Shown here in pieces: positions 25,935 through 34,558 of a stretch of DNA of 64,000 nucleotides. A program made the translations under genes and the position numbers. Numbering within the stretch: the stretch's first letter is position 1; every line of letters begins with the position of its first letter. The stretch lies in the NCBI RefSeq assembly GCF_020421205.1, contig NZ_JAIZZH010000001.1:825691-889690 (forward strand). Direction: 5' to 3'. The notes below the pieces were generated by a model. It was not told the origin of the DNA. It ran no database searches and saw only the letters and a program-made list of their open reading frames with translations. Origin of the DNA: Hymenobacter pini. Its GTDB lineage: Bacteria > Bacteroidota > Bacteroidia > Cytophagales > Hymenobacteraceae.

Positions 25935-26702
25935 TTACGATACCGTAGTGGCCGACTGCCCTTGGGCGAAGCCGCGGGCCAGATTGGTGAATTCCGAGGG
26001 GATGAGCACCACGGTAGTCGTGTTGTTGTCGATACCGATTTCGGAGAGCATCTGCATGCGGCGCAGCTCCAGGGCCATGGGGCTTTCCTCCATCTGGCGG
26101 GCCCCCTGGGTGAGCTTTTTGGAGGCTTCCAGCTCGGCTTCGGCCTTGATGATGCGGGCCCGTTTCTCGCGGATAGCCTCGGCCTCCCGGGCCATGGCGC
26201 GCTGCATGGATTCCGGAATTTCCACGTCCTTGATTTCCACCATCTCAATCTTCACCCCCCAGGTTTCGGTAGCGGCATCTACCAGTTGCTGCAGGGTGGC
26301 GTTGATTTGCTGGCGCTCCTTCAGCACCTCATCCAGCTGGTGCTGACCGATGATGTTGCGCAGGGCCGTGACGGAGAGCTGGTACACGGCCTGGTTGAAG
26401 TTGGCCACTTTGATGATGGCGTCCTCGGGATTTACCACCCGAAACCAGAGCACGGCGTTTACCTTAATGGTTACCGAGTCCTTGGTAATGGTTTCCTGCT
26501 GCTCCAGATCCACGGTCTTGGTGCGGATGTCCACGGTTGTGCGGCGCTCAATGAACGGGATAATCCAGTACAGCCCCGGCCCGCGCCGCCCGGCGTAGCG
26601 CCCCAGCCGAAACACAAGGGCCCGCTCATACTCCTGCGCCACGCACAGGCCCATAAAGAGCAAAATCAATCCAAGCCCCAGCAAAACATACAGCGTCGTC
26701 AT
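25935..26702 (-). CDS. Slipin / stomatin-like SPFH membrane protein
   Basis: A 255-residue SPFH/band 7 protein. The start MTTLYVLLGLGLILLFMGLC at 26702 places one N-terminal membrane helix first; a start 27 bases upstream is also possible. SPFH landmarks: YERALVFRLGRYAGRRGPGL, IPFIERRTTVDIRTKTVDL, TITKDSVTIKVNAVLWFRVV, and LRNIIGQHQLDEVLKERQQI. A helical/coiled-coil end follows (EAIREKRARIIKAEAELEAS). Such proteins oligomerise at the inner membrane and organise microdomains or regulate proteases. The NfeD partner usual in some genomes is not adjacent here. A terminator follows. Confidence 0.92.
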   Translation of the reverse strand: MTTLYVLLGLGLILLFMGLCVAQEYERALVFRLGRYAGRRGPGLYWIIPFIERRTTVDIRTKTVDLEQQETITKDSVTIKVNAVLWFRVVNPEDAIIKVANFNQAVYQLSVTALRNIIGQHQLDEVLKERQQINATLQQLVDAATETWGVKIEMVEIKDVEIPESMQRAMAREAEAIREKRARIIKAEAELEASKKLTQGARQMEESPMALELRRMQMLSEIGIDNNTTTVVLIPSEFTNLARGFAQGQSATTVS

Positions 26703-27113
26703 GATAACAGTGGCCTCCGGCCGCAACAAGTGAAACAGTTGCCGCTACCGTTACACAGGCCATGCCAACTGACATAATTGCTTTATATTCCGGACAAGAA
26801 TTACCTGTAGAGGCTGTTTTCAGCTGTACTGGAAAAACAAGGTACGTGTACGCCCATCCTGTACCCTACCATTTCGGTAGGGTAAGCATGTTATTTCGAA
26901 ATGGTACATACGGCAGGAGTTGCGGGGCGTCGCGAGGAGCGCATACTTCCTCCCATGTCAGCTCACCTGGCAGATACCGCTGATACAGCCGTTGCACGCG
27001 CGGTGTAGGAACTACTTCAGGCTATTTGGCCAACTGCTTTTGCAGGAAAAGCCCGCGGCAGATACTCAGATAATCAGCAATGTCAGGTATAGAGGTGGAA
27101 GGCTAAACTGTGT
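26703..27113. other. Gene-free gap with overlapping alternative hairpins
   Basis: No convincing gene. At 26862-26884 a perfect 9-base stem (TACCCTACC/GGTAGGGTA) has a 5-base loop. Its right part overlaps a second perfect 9-base pairing, 26868-26876 with 26897-26905 (ACCATTTCG/CGAAATGGT), so the two stems exclude each other. It could be a leader structure of the slipin gene or the 3' end of the T9SS gene at 27114. Confidence 0.5.
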
Positions 27114-28538
27114 TTATTCTACTTTCAGGCGTAGTGCTTTGGCTCCCACGCGCACCACGTACACGCCGGTAGCGCGGCTGGCCGGCAACTGCAGTACCGC
27201 TGTGCCGGCGGCATTCGTTTGAGTTATCAGCACCACGCGGCCCACGGCATCCAGCATCGTTACTGCTTCTCCAGCCTGTGCGCCCGTGAGGGTAGTAGCC
27301 CCGGTGGTTGGGTTTGGAAACAGGGCTAGAGTGAGCAGCCCAACGGCCACCGTTTGTACTTGCGAGTAACTGGTCGTTCCATCCTGGTCTACCTGACGCA
27401 GGCGGTAATACACCACAGTTGCTCCGTAGCGAGTCAGGGAAGGGTCCAGCAACTGGTACTCGTGCGGTTGGTAGCTGGTGCCTTGGCCGGCCACCTGCCC
27501 AATGCGGCGAAATGTGCGGCCGTCGGTGCTGGCTTCCACTTCAAACCGGTTGTTGTTAATCTCCAAGGCCGTTGCCCAGCGCAACAGCGCCCCGCCGCCC
27601 TGGCGCTCGGCCGTGAAGCGTACCAGCGTAACGGGCAGCGGAGAACTGGTGGTGCTGACGGTGAAGTAGCTGGCCGGTGCTATATCGGGCACGGTGCCCG
27701 TTGCCGTGCGTGAACCGGCGGCATTCTGGCTGGAGCTGATGCGCAACCAGTCGGCGCCGGCCACTGGGGCTGTGGTGCGGGCCCACACCTGAGCCTGACT
27801 GAAATCAGTCAGGCCATTGTCATTATCGGGCAGCCAACTCAGTTGCACGTTACCAGCCACGGACACTGAGGTGTTCCAGATCCGGTCGATGCCCCGATTA
27901 GTGCCGCTGGCGTTGGTGCCGTAGCTAACCTGGGCAGAATTAAGGCCCGCTCGGCGCGTCACACTCAGGTTGCTCAGTGTCACAGTCGGCGTCAGGGTCA
28001 AGCCGTTGGCGAAGGCCGTGGCCGCTCCAGCGGGCACAGAGCTGCGCACGGCTACCAACGGGCCCCGCACGTAGCGCCCGGCTTGCTCACCAGTAAGAGT
28101 TGCCCCGTTCAGCAAGCGCAATGCAGAAGCGGGATTGACAGTTAGCATACCGCTGGTCAGGGTCAGATTGCCTGTTACCTCGGTGGTACTATTGGCGGGC
28201 ACGTTCACGCCGCCGTTGGTATTATTAATAGTAAGGTTGGCCAGCTGTCCACCCTGCAGATGGAGCTGCTGCGGGGCCGTCCCGTTGAGCATAACGGTGC
28301 TGGTGGTGCCGGGCGTGAGGGTGGCCCCGGCGGCGTTTACGAGGTTGCCGCCCACGTACAGCTGGTTGCTGCCGCTGCTCATATCCAAGGTGCCGGCCGC
28401 GTTGGTGAGCGAGCCATTCACGGACAGCACTGCTCCGCCGGTGAGGGTAAGCGTAGTGCCGGTGTTAGTCAGGTCCTGGGCCAGTGCCGGCACAGTAGGC
28501 AATGCCAGCAGCAGCACAGCGGGTAGAGGTAACTTCAT
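27114..28538 (-). CDS. Secreted protein with T9SS type A sorting domain
   Basis: A 474-residue exported protein. Signal peptide MKLPLPAVLLLALPTVPALA then Q. Residues 25-150 are beta-helix-like, asparagine/threonine/glycine-rich repeats (GGAVLSVNGSLTNAAGTLDM; YVGGNLVNAAGATLTPG) as in Bacteroidota surface proteins. The middle has VTLVRFTAERQGGGALLRWA and NNNRFEVEASTDGRTFRRIG, the common segment before sorting domains. The last ~75 residues (LALFPNPTTGATTLTG, VTMLDAVGRVVL, GVYVVRVGAKALRLKV) form the type A T9SS CTD. Probable cell-surface or secreted protein; role unknown. Confidence 0.9.
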   Translation of the reverse strand: MKLPLPAVLLLALPTVPALAQDLTNTGTTLTLTGGAVLSVNGSLTNAAGTLDMSSGSNQLYVGGNLVNAAGATLTPGTTSTVMLNGTAPQQLHLQGGQLANLTINNTNGGVNVPANSTTEVTGNLTLTSGMLTVNPASALRLLNGATLTGEQAGRYVRGPLVAVRSSVPAGAATAFANGLTLTPTVTLSNLSVTRRAGLNSAQVSYGTNASGTNRGIDRIWNTSVSVAGNVQLSWLPDNDNGLTDFSQAQVWARTTAPVAGADWLRISSSQNAAGSRTATGTVPDIAPASYFTVSTTSSPLPVTLVRFTAERQGGGALLRWATALEINNNRFEVEASTDGRTFRRIGQVAGQGTSYQPHEYQLLDPSLTRYGATVVYYRLRQVDQDGTTSYSQVQTVAVGLLTLALFPNPTTGATTLTGAQAGEAVTMLDAVGRVVLITQTNAAGTAVLQLPASRATGVYVVRVGAKALRLKVE

Positions 28539-28575
28539 ATAGGGAGGAGATAGGCGCTGGGAATGTAAAGTGAGG

Positions 28576-28583
28576 CGAAGGTA
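28576..28583 (-). promoter_or_regulatory. Possible -7 box of the T9SS gene
   Basis: On the - strand the bases read TACCTTCG, one change from TAnnTTTG, about 37 bases before the start codon. Same variant as before the glycosyltransferase at 20369. Confidence 0.35.
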
Positions 28584-28589
28584 AGCGGC

Positions 28590-30200
28590 CTAGCGTTGGG
28601 CCTGACCGCCGGTAGTCGCTTCCAGCCGTCGCAACCGGGCTTCGAAGGTTTCGAGTGTGGCCGTGGCTTGGGCGGCGGCGGCCTCCGCCGTGGCAGCGCG
28701 GGCTTGCAGGGATGTAATCTGGGCTTGCTGCTCTTTGAGAGCCTCGATAAGCACAGGCGTAAGCTGAGCGTAGTTCACTGCTTTATAGCCTTCGGCATCG
28801 GTGCTCACCAGCTCGGGGTAAATTTTCTCTACCTCCTGGGCCAGCAGGCCTACTTGCTTGGCTCCGGCCATACCGCCGTGGCGTACGCCCAGTGCGTTCC
28901 ACTCGTAGCGCACCCCGCGCAGGGCCAGCACCGAGGCCAATGCGCTACGGAGTGGCTGTACATTTGTCTTGAAACGTTGGTCAGAGGTAACGGCCACGTT
29001 GTTGGCCCGTACCTGACCATTCACGTCCAGCTTGTAGTTGGCCGTGGCTACCCCGATGCCCACGTTACCGTTGCCCTGCACCCGCAGCAGGGTAGTGCCC
29101 GCCGCGTCCTGGGTGGTGCCCTGGCTCACGTCGAAGGCGGCGGTGGTACCCGTGGCGGCTATCTTGACAGCCAAGCCGGTAGCGTTGGTGGCCGTGTTGG
29201 CGTTGTAAAACATGCCGGCGTAACCGGCCTGATTGGCGGCCCAGGCCAGGGAGCCGGGGTTACCGCCGGTGCCTTCACTGCCAATGATGTTGGTGGCGGT
29301 GTTGGCCAGCTGCGAATAGGGCGTGGCGGTATTGATGCCGACCCGGCCCGCGCTGGTAATGTCAATGCCCGTGGTGCCGCCATTGCCCACCAAGGAGTAA
29401 GGGCCCAGGTTGAAGTCACCTCCGGCCGACGTGAGAGGCTGCCATTTGCCATAACCGCTGGCATCCGAGGTCAGCACTTTGCCCGCGCCCTGCGTGCCAT
29501 CCACGATGCGGATGGCCGAGCCGGTGCCATTATAGCCCGGGTTCTGGCAGATGCCCACCCAGCGCAAGGGCGTGGTGGTGCTGCCCGCCGAGAAGAAGCC
29601 CGCCCAGCCGCCGCCGCGGTAGGCCGTGGCCCAGATGCCATAGTCGTTGGAGGTAGAGGTGCCCTCGGGTAGCTTGCCGTAGCCCGAGAGGATGGCGCGC
29701 GAGTACTTCGCCCCGAAGTTGCTACGGGTGATGAGCGCGGCGCTCTGCGTGCCCACACTGGCGTTCAGCTCGACTTGGGCGGTAGAGTCGCCCAGGGAGG
29801 AGCCCACGCTGCCCAACAGGCGTTGCGCATTCAGGTTCAGCGTCTGAGTGGCGGAGTGGTTGCCCAGGTTATCGGCCCCCAGGCGCACCCAGGTGGTGCC
29901 ATCGTAGGCATACAGGCCGGGGGCGCTGTCGGTGAGGTAGATGAGCAAACCCGGTACCGGTGGGGCCGTGGTGCTGGCTGTCAGAGCGTCGCGCTGGGCA
30001 AGAGTAAGACGGGGCAGCAGCAGGCCTTGGGTGGTGCTGCGCACTTCCAGCGCCGCCGAAGCAGCAGGACTGGTGGTACCGATGCCCACCGAACCGGTTT
30101 GAGCCTGGGCTTGGTAGCCACCCAACAGTAGCAGGGCGGCGGCCAGCGCCCCGCGCAGTCGGTGGGTGGTACGGGCGGCTGGGGTAAACAATTGGTGCAT
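28590..30200 (-). CDS. Secreted tail-fibre-like protein with C-terminal S74 chaperone domain
   Basis: A 536-residue protein. The ATG at 30200 gives a signal peptide (ALAAALLLLGGYQAQAQ). After it come TGSVGIGTTSPAASAALEVR and a long beta-rich region with GVGIATANYKLDVNGQVRANN. The C-terminal part is a peptidase S74 (endosialidase-type intramolecular chaperone) domain: TSDQRFKTNVQPLRSAL, with Ser and Lys five apart as in the catalytic dyad, WNALGVRHGG, GLLAQEVEKIYPELV and YAQLTPVLIEALKEQQAQI. A coiled coil (about 60 residues) ends the protein. It should trimerise and cleave itself. A paralogue lies directly upstream. It may be a surface fibre; a link to the nearby eCIS is a guess. Confidence 0.85.
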   Translation of the reverse strand: MHQLFTPAARTTHRLRGALAAALLLLGGYQAQAQTGSVGIGTTSPAASAALEVRSTTQGLLLPRLTLAQRDALTASTTAPPVPGLLIYLTDSAPGLYAYDGTTWVRLGADNLGNHSATQTLNLNAQRLLGSVGSSLGDSTAQVELNASVGTQSAALITRSNFGAKYSRAILSGYGKLPEGTSTSNDYGIWATAYRGGGWAGFFSAGSTTTPLRWVGICQNPGYNGTGSAIRIVDGTQGAGKVLTSDASGYGKWQPLTSAGGDFNLGPYSLVGNGGTTGIDITSAGRVGINTATPYSQLANTATNIIGSEGTGGNPGSLAWAANQAGYAGMFYNANTATNATGLAVKIAATGTTAAFDVSQGTTQDAAGTTLLRVQGNGNVGIGVATANYKLDVNGQVRANNVAVTSDQRFKTNVQPLRSALASVLALRGVRYEWNALGVRHGGMAGAKQVGLLAQEVEKIYPELVSTDAEGYKAVNYAQLTPVLIEALKEQQAQITSLQARAATAEAAAAQATATLETFEARLRRLEATTGGQAQR

Positions 30201-30308
30201 AGGAAAGAAAAAAAAGAAAATACCCAGTGCAAGCAGTCGGTCAGCGCGACCGGACTGGGCTGAGAAAAGAAACTCGGTATCCGGTGCGGGCCGCGCCGGG
30301 TACGGGTG

Positions 30309-30316
30309 TAAAGGTA
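30309..30316 (-). promoter_or_regulatory. Possible -7 box of the S74 protein gene
   Basis: The - strand reads TACCTTTA, one base from TAnnTTTG, roughly 110 bases before the start codon at 30200. Two hairpins lie just upstream: 30344-30351 with 30379-30386, and 30392-30397 with 30402-30407. Confidence 0.35.
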
Positions 30317-30421
30317 AGCCTGCACTTCCCTCGATGAGGGATAAATTCCTGCTAATCTTTTGCTTATTGGCAGTCTGCCAGGAATTCATCCCCTGCGGCC
30401 TCGCAGGCATCCCCGTAGGGG

Positions 30422-32161
30422 CTACTTGCCGGCTTGCGTGGCGGCTAGAGGTGTGCCGGTAGCCGCTTCCAGTCGCCGCAACCGGGCCTCGAAGGCGTCC
30501 AACGTAGCCGTGGCCCGTGCCACCGTTGTTTCGGCGGCGGCGGCGCGGGCTTGTAGCGCGGCGTTCTGGCGGCGCAGCTCCTCCGGTTCCGCCACCGGTG
30601 GCCGGACTGGCGCGGGAGCGGCCGGGGCGCTCGTTACCTGCAACTGGCGGATGAGCTGCTGCTGGCGAGCGTTTTCGGCTTCCAGCAGCAGTACCCGGCG
30701 GTACAGGGCCTGAATGGCAATCAGATTTACTCCATCAAAATCGATTTGGTTGATACTGGTCTTGTGTCCGATTCGGCCCACTGCGTCGTGGCCGAAAGCG
30801 GCGAAGAAGCCCTGGGCCATGGGGCCGTAGTGGCGCATGGAGTTGGCACTCTGGCCGATGTAGTTCCAGAAGCCCAGGCGCAGGCGGTTGATGCGGGCCA
30901 GAAACTGGTTACCGTCGGCCAGCACTGCGCGCTCCTTTTTAGTAGAATCGGAAATGAACCGCCAGGCGTTGCCACCGGGAGTGAACTGCACGCCCACGGG
31001 GTTGCCCTGGTTGGCGGCGGTGGCGCGGGTGGTGAAGAGGCGGTAGCCCCCGGCAAAGCGGGCCGAGGACTGGTTGAAGGCCGTGGATCTTAGCGAGTCC
31101 TGCTGCCGCTCGGCGGGTATCTCCTCGTCTCTGTTATAAAGCGGCGACATGTCGGCCAGCGCGAAGCTACCGCTCTGCCCGCCGGTGCGGGTGTAGTAGC
31201 TCAGAGCGTAGCAATTGCCCCGGTTGCTGCGGGCCTGGGCACTGTAGCCAAAGGCGAACGACGGCACCATGCTGTCGAAGGTGTTGGTTTGTGTTTTGCT
31301 CTGGTAGCCGCCCATAAACCCAAGGTAGCCCCGGAAGGCGTTTTCGTAGCCCGTTATGAATTCGTAGCGGCCCAGGTACCCCTTGTTGTTGTAGCCCGTC
31401 ACGAAGGTATAGTCGCCGGCCACTATCCAGTGGTTCGAGCCAAAGGCGGTCGAGAAGTCGCTGCCGGCCTGGTTGTCGAGGCCAAAGGCCACCGAGTACC
31501 GGCCCACGTCGGGGTAGTCCCACTGGCTTCTCCTTACTTGCCCGTTGATGGTGCCGGTGCCCGATATGCCACCCGCCCGGAAAGCACTGTAGTACGATAT
31601 CCACATCACCCGGTCGCCGATGCCCGACACACTGGTGGTTGTGCGGTTCCCTCTAAGGGCCTTGGAGGTCAGCACAAACTCCTGGTCGAGGTCTAGCAGC
31701 CGCACTCCGTAGGTGGTAGTGGAGTCGGGGCCGGAGCGAGCGGCGCCCAAGGTAGCCAGGCCGTTGCCACTGATAGCCAGGCCACCCCGTCCGGCCCGGG
31801 CCGTAGTGCCCACCAGCTTCTGGCCGTTCAGGTTGATGTTCTGGGTGGCGGTGTGGTTGCCTAGGTTGTTGCCGCTGCTGCCAGTGGTGGCCAGTTGCTG
31901 CCAGCCGGGAGCGGCAGTGCCAGCGTTGTAGTAGAAGCCGGCCGGCGCGCCGGTCTGGTACACCAGCAGGCCAGGGACCGGACTGGCAATGTCGGTGGCG
32001 GCCACGCGGGGTAGCAGCAGGCCCTTGCCGCTACTCACGATATCGAGGGCGGCCGAGGCATCGGGAGTGGTAGTGCCAATACCCACCGAGCCGGTTTGGC
32101 CCAGCATGGCTAGGGGCGCAATGGCCAGCAACAGGAAGGAGAGTAGAAAACGAGGCAGCAT
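30422..32161 (-). CDS. Secreted fibre-like protein, divergent S74 paralogue
   Basis: A 579-residue protein with signal peptide MLPRFLLSFLLLAIAPLAML followed by QTGSVGIGTTTPDASAALDI, nearly the same opening as the gene downstream. The middle has repeated glycine/asparagine motifs of adhesin heads (FVTGYNNKGYLGRYEFITGY, YENAFRGYLGFMGGY, FAFGYSAQARSNRGNCYALS), likely a beta-roll. The C-terminal part (FISDSTKKERAVLADGNQFL, LRLGFWNYIGQ, HYGPMAQGFFAAFG) is a divergent S74 chaperone domain; a Ser and Lys five apart in SDSTKK could be the dyad. A coiled coil follows. Two CACTTTGTC boxes lie upstream, shared with the toxin gene at 34559-36493. Confidence 0.78.
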   Translation of the reverse strand: MLPRFLLSFLLLAIAPLAMLGQTGSVGIGTTTPDASAALDIVSSGKGLLLPRVAATDIASPVPGLLVYQTGAPAGFYYNAGTAAPGWQQLATTGSSGNNLGNHTATQNINLNGQKLVGTTARAGRGGLAISGNGLATLGAARSGPDSTTTYGVRLLDLDQEFVLTSKALRGNRTTTSVSGIGDRVMWISYYSAFRAGGISGTGTINGQVRRSQWDYPDVGRYSVAFGLDNQAGSDFSTAFGSNHWIVAGDYTFVTGYNNKGYLGRYEFITGYENAFRGYLGFMGGYQSKTQTNTFDSMVPSFAFGYSAQARSNRGNCYALSYYTRTGGQSGSFALADMSPLYNRDEEIPAERQQDSLRSTAFNQSSARFAGGYRLFTTRATAANQGNPVGVQFTPGGNAWRFISDSTKKERAVLADGNQFLARINRLRLGFWNYIGQSANSMRHYGPMAQGFFAAFGHDAVGRIGHKTSINQIDFDGVNLIAIQALYRRVLLLEAENARQQQLIRQLQVTSAPAAPAPVRPPVAEPEELRRQNAALQARAAAAETTVARATATLDAFEARLRRLEAATGTPLAATQAGK

Positions 32162-32533
32162 ACAGGTGCGGGAAAAGGAACAGCGGACAAAGTGCTAACC
32201 CCGGGCCGCGCCCATGCCGCCCGCCCCAGCCGAGGGCTGACCTCAGGCGGGGCGAGCCGCCAGCATCGGCCGGGGCCGGGCTGTTACCGAGCAGGTCGGG
32301 GAGCCGGGCAGTGGCCTACCACCCAACTGGGAGCAAAGCTGGTCCCGTAGCCATTGCCTTTCCTAATATCCAGCGTAGACAAAGTGTAGACACAGGTGGT
32401 AACTGACTGATAGATAGTAGCTAATTCTTTGAATTGCGTATTCGTGGCCGGAGTGCGGTATTAAATGAAGAAGGCCTTCTGGCCAGTGTTATGGCGTTAC
32501 TGTCAGTGAGTTGCCGCAGCTTGCGCAGAGCAC
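32162..32533. promoter_or_regulatory. Gap holding shared GACAAAGTG boxes
   Basis: No gene seen. On the + strand GACAAAGTG occurs at 32186-32194 and 32378-32386; the second is part of a 16-base string (AGCGTAGACAAAGTGT, 32372-32387) that recurs exactly at 36567-36582 before the three-part toxin gene. Read on the - strand, the direction of the downstream gene, the box is CACTTTGTC, with TA 3-5 bases before it, somewhat like a mis-spaced -7 box. It may be an operator or unusual promoter. Confidence 0.45.
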
Positions 32534-34402
32534 TTACTCAGTCGGCCGCGGCCCGGTGGAGCGGCCCGCGGCGTGGTCGGCGGCAGCCATTTTTTTGTAG
32601 AGGCGCGTTTTGGCCCGGCGCACACTGGCGGGGTCAATGTTGAGCAGCACGGCAATTTCCTTGGTGGAAAGCTGGATGTGGAAGTAGCTGCTCAGGCGCA
32701 GCTCGTGGGCCGTAAGGGTAGGGTAGCGAGCCTGCAGCTCCTCAAAAAAGCGCGGATGCACCTGCTCAAAGTGCAGTTTAAACCGGCTCCAGTCTTCATC
32801 CAGGTGCTGGCTGGATTGCAGTACCAACTGGATGCCCGCCAGCTCCGGCCGCTTGTCAGCGGGGCTCTGCCGGTGCAGGTCCTGAATCTGCTGCTTCAGC
32901 TCCGAGAGCAGGGCGTTTTTCTGCTGCATATAGAGCGTAGCGGAAGCCAGCTCGCGCTGGTTGGCTTCCAGCTGCTGCTGCAGCTCCAGGTTGGTGGCTT
33001 GCTGTTGCTGGTGTTCTTGGCTAAGCTGTCGGGCGTGCTCGTCGTGGGTTTGCTGGCGCCGCCTCAGCTCCAGCAAGGCCGCCTGGATGTGGCTGTTCTT
33101 TAGCACAATTTCGCGGTGCCGCAGTTCTTGGCGCTGAATATCGAGAGCTAAGTAGTCGGCCTCCCGCTCCTTGGCCCTCAACGTGCGCTGCAGCAGCTGC
33201 AGCCGCACGTTGAGGGCCACCGAGAAGCAAAGTGCATAGGACAGGATGGCCAAATCCGGCAGCAGCAGGCGGCCTGTGTTATCAATGCCCTCGTACGCGT
33301 GAAATGCGGCCGTTGCGCCCACACAAAGCATCGGCAGTGCATTGGCCAGCAAGTAGGCGGAAGCCAGGGGAACCTTGCGCCGGTAGGCAACAACGGCCAT
33401 ACCCAGCAGCAGCCCCACCAGCAGCAGCACCAGCAGGTTATCCAGGCGCAGGGTATAGCGGTTGAGCGGAAAGCCCAGCAGATTCACCGTGCCTACCACC
33501 AGCGTAAATAGGCAGTAGCTGCGCAGGGCGAACCGCAGGGCCGTATCCAAGCGGGGCAGATGGGCACGAGTGCTCAGGTAAGCGCGGGTGAGCTGCACAA
33601 ATCCCGCCAGCATCAGAACCACACTTAGGTGTACAATGACATTATTGAGGGTATATCCGTAGCCCAGGCCATCAGGCAGCAGAAATTGATTGAACAGGGG
33701 CCGCGGAAACCACACCCGGAAGTAATTCCGGTAACCCGTTACGTAGAGCAAGGCTCCCATCTGGGTACACACGTAGAAGAGCACCGTCCGGTCGCGGTAG
33801 CGCAGGTAAGCGGGCAGGTTCGTAAGCAGCAGCAACAGTACCGCCACTGCCACGGCCCAGGCTGTAGTATAGAACAGGGCATCGGCCTGGACTACGGCTT
33901 CCGGCTGCCAGCTTACCTGAAGGTGCGCGGCGGTCGGCAGCAGGGCCGTAGGACTCAGCCGCAACAGCACGTACACGGTGGTGATGGTCCGGCCCGGCAC
34001 CCGTAGCGGCAGCGGCCCCTTTACCGGCTGCCTGTCGGTGGCCACGGCTACGCCTGCCCGGTGGGTGCGCCAGCGCCGGGTATCCTCATCGACGTAATGC
34101 AGGGTGTTATCCAGATTGGGCAGCACAATGAGGCGGCCGGCCTGGGCGTAGCTGCTGGGGTTGCGCAGCTGCACCCGCAGCCAATAGCGGCGGGCTCGGG
34201 CCAGCGGCAGAGAATCGATAGTGCGGAATGGCAGGGTTCGGTCGGTGCGAATCTGGGACCAGGCGTGTCCCTGGGCGGGCAGTGCTTCTACGGCCGCCAC
34301 CGTAACGGCTTGGCCTGCTGTCTTATCGGGTCCGGATTGCGCCCTGGCGCGCAACGGGCCAGTAGCGAGCAGTAGTAGCAGCAGATAGAGGCGCAGCGGC
34401 AA
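32534..34402 (-). CDS. 7TM-DISM sensor with coiled coil and C-terminal LuxR-like HTH
   Basis: A 622-residue membrane regulator. Signal peptide (MPLRLYLLLLLLATGPLRAR, then AQ); a periplasmic 7TMR-DISM extracellular domain (about 30-170: RARRYWLRVQLRNPSSYAQA, LHYVDEDTRRWRTHR); about seven helices (175-400: FYTTAWAVAVAVLLLLL onward); a long Gln-rich coiled coil (410-540); and a C-terminal helix-turn-helix of LuxR type (LTAHELRLSSYFHIQLSTKE, then IAVLLNIDPASVRRAKTRLY). There is no kinase or receiver domain, so it probably senses an external ligand and acts directly on DNA or on another regulator. It lies between the S74 genes and the toxin/eCIS genes, whose regulator it may be (inference). Confidence 0.85.
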   Translation of the reverse strand: MPLRLYLLLLLLATGPLRARAQSGPDKTAGQAVTVAAVEALPAQGHAWSQIRTDRTLPFRTIDSLPLARARRYWLRVQLRNPSSYAQAGRLIVLPNLDNTLHYVDEDTRRWRTHRAGVAVATDRQPVKGPLPLRVPGRTITTVYVLLRLSPTALLPTAAHLQVSWQPEAVVQADALFYTTAWAVAVAVLLLLLTNLPAYLRYRDRTVLFYVCTQMGALLYVTGYRNYFRVWFPRPLFNQFLLPDGLGYGYTLNNVIVHLSVVLMLAGFVQLTRAYLSTRAHLPRLDTALRFALRSYCLFTLVVGTVNLLGFPLNRYTLRLDNLLVLLLVGLLLGMAVVAYRRKVPLASAYLLANALPMLCVGATAAFHAYEGIDNTGRLLLPDLAILSYALCFSVALNVRLQLLQRTLRAKEREADYLALDIQRQELRHREIVLKNSHIQAALLELRRRQQTHDEHARQLSQEHQQQQATNLELQQQLEANQRELASATLYMQQKNALLSELKQQIQDLHRQSPADKRPELAGIQLVLQSSQHLDEDWSRFKLHFEQVHPRFFEELQARYPTLTAHELRLSSYFHIQLSTKEIAVLLNIDPASVRRAKTRLYKKMAAADHAAGRSTGPRPTE

Positions 34403-34428
34403 GGGCGTGGGGCAGGAAGGTGAGCCGG

Positions 34429-34461
34429 CAAATATACTGGCTACGGCGGCGCTTGCGGAAA
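34429..34461 (-). promoter_or_regulatory. Promoter of the 7TM-HTH regulator
   Basis: On the - strand TATATTTG (34429-34436) is a perfect Bacteroidota -7 box (TAnnTTTG). About 20 bases upstream TTTC (34458-34461) may serve as -33 box. The leader to the ATG at 34402 is about 25 bases. Confidence 0.5.
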
Positions 34462-34490
34462 GCCGTCCGGCCCGTCCTGGCAGTACCTAC

Positions 34491-34534
34491 GCGCATTCGG
34501 CCCCACCTGCCGGAACAAGTGGGGCCGAATGCGC
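34491..34534 (-). terminator. Perfect 16-base hairpin after the toxin gene
   Basis: Arms 34491-34506 and 34519-34534 (GCGCATTCGGCCCCAC and its exact complement) with a 12-base loop. It lies 25 bases past the toxin stop codon and before the regulator's promoter. No U-run follows, so it may be a terminator of non-canonical type or an mRNA 3' stabiliser. Confidence 0.6.
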
Positions 34535-34558
34535 AGGAAGGCTGGTTGCCGGGGCTGC

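Noticed and set aside
26762..26983. 73-residue + strand frame in the slipin/T9SS gap
   Set aside because: No recognisable composition or motif; it crosses the alternative hairpins.
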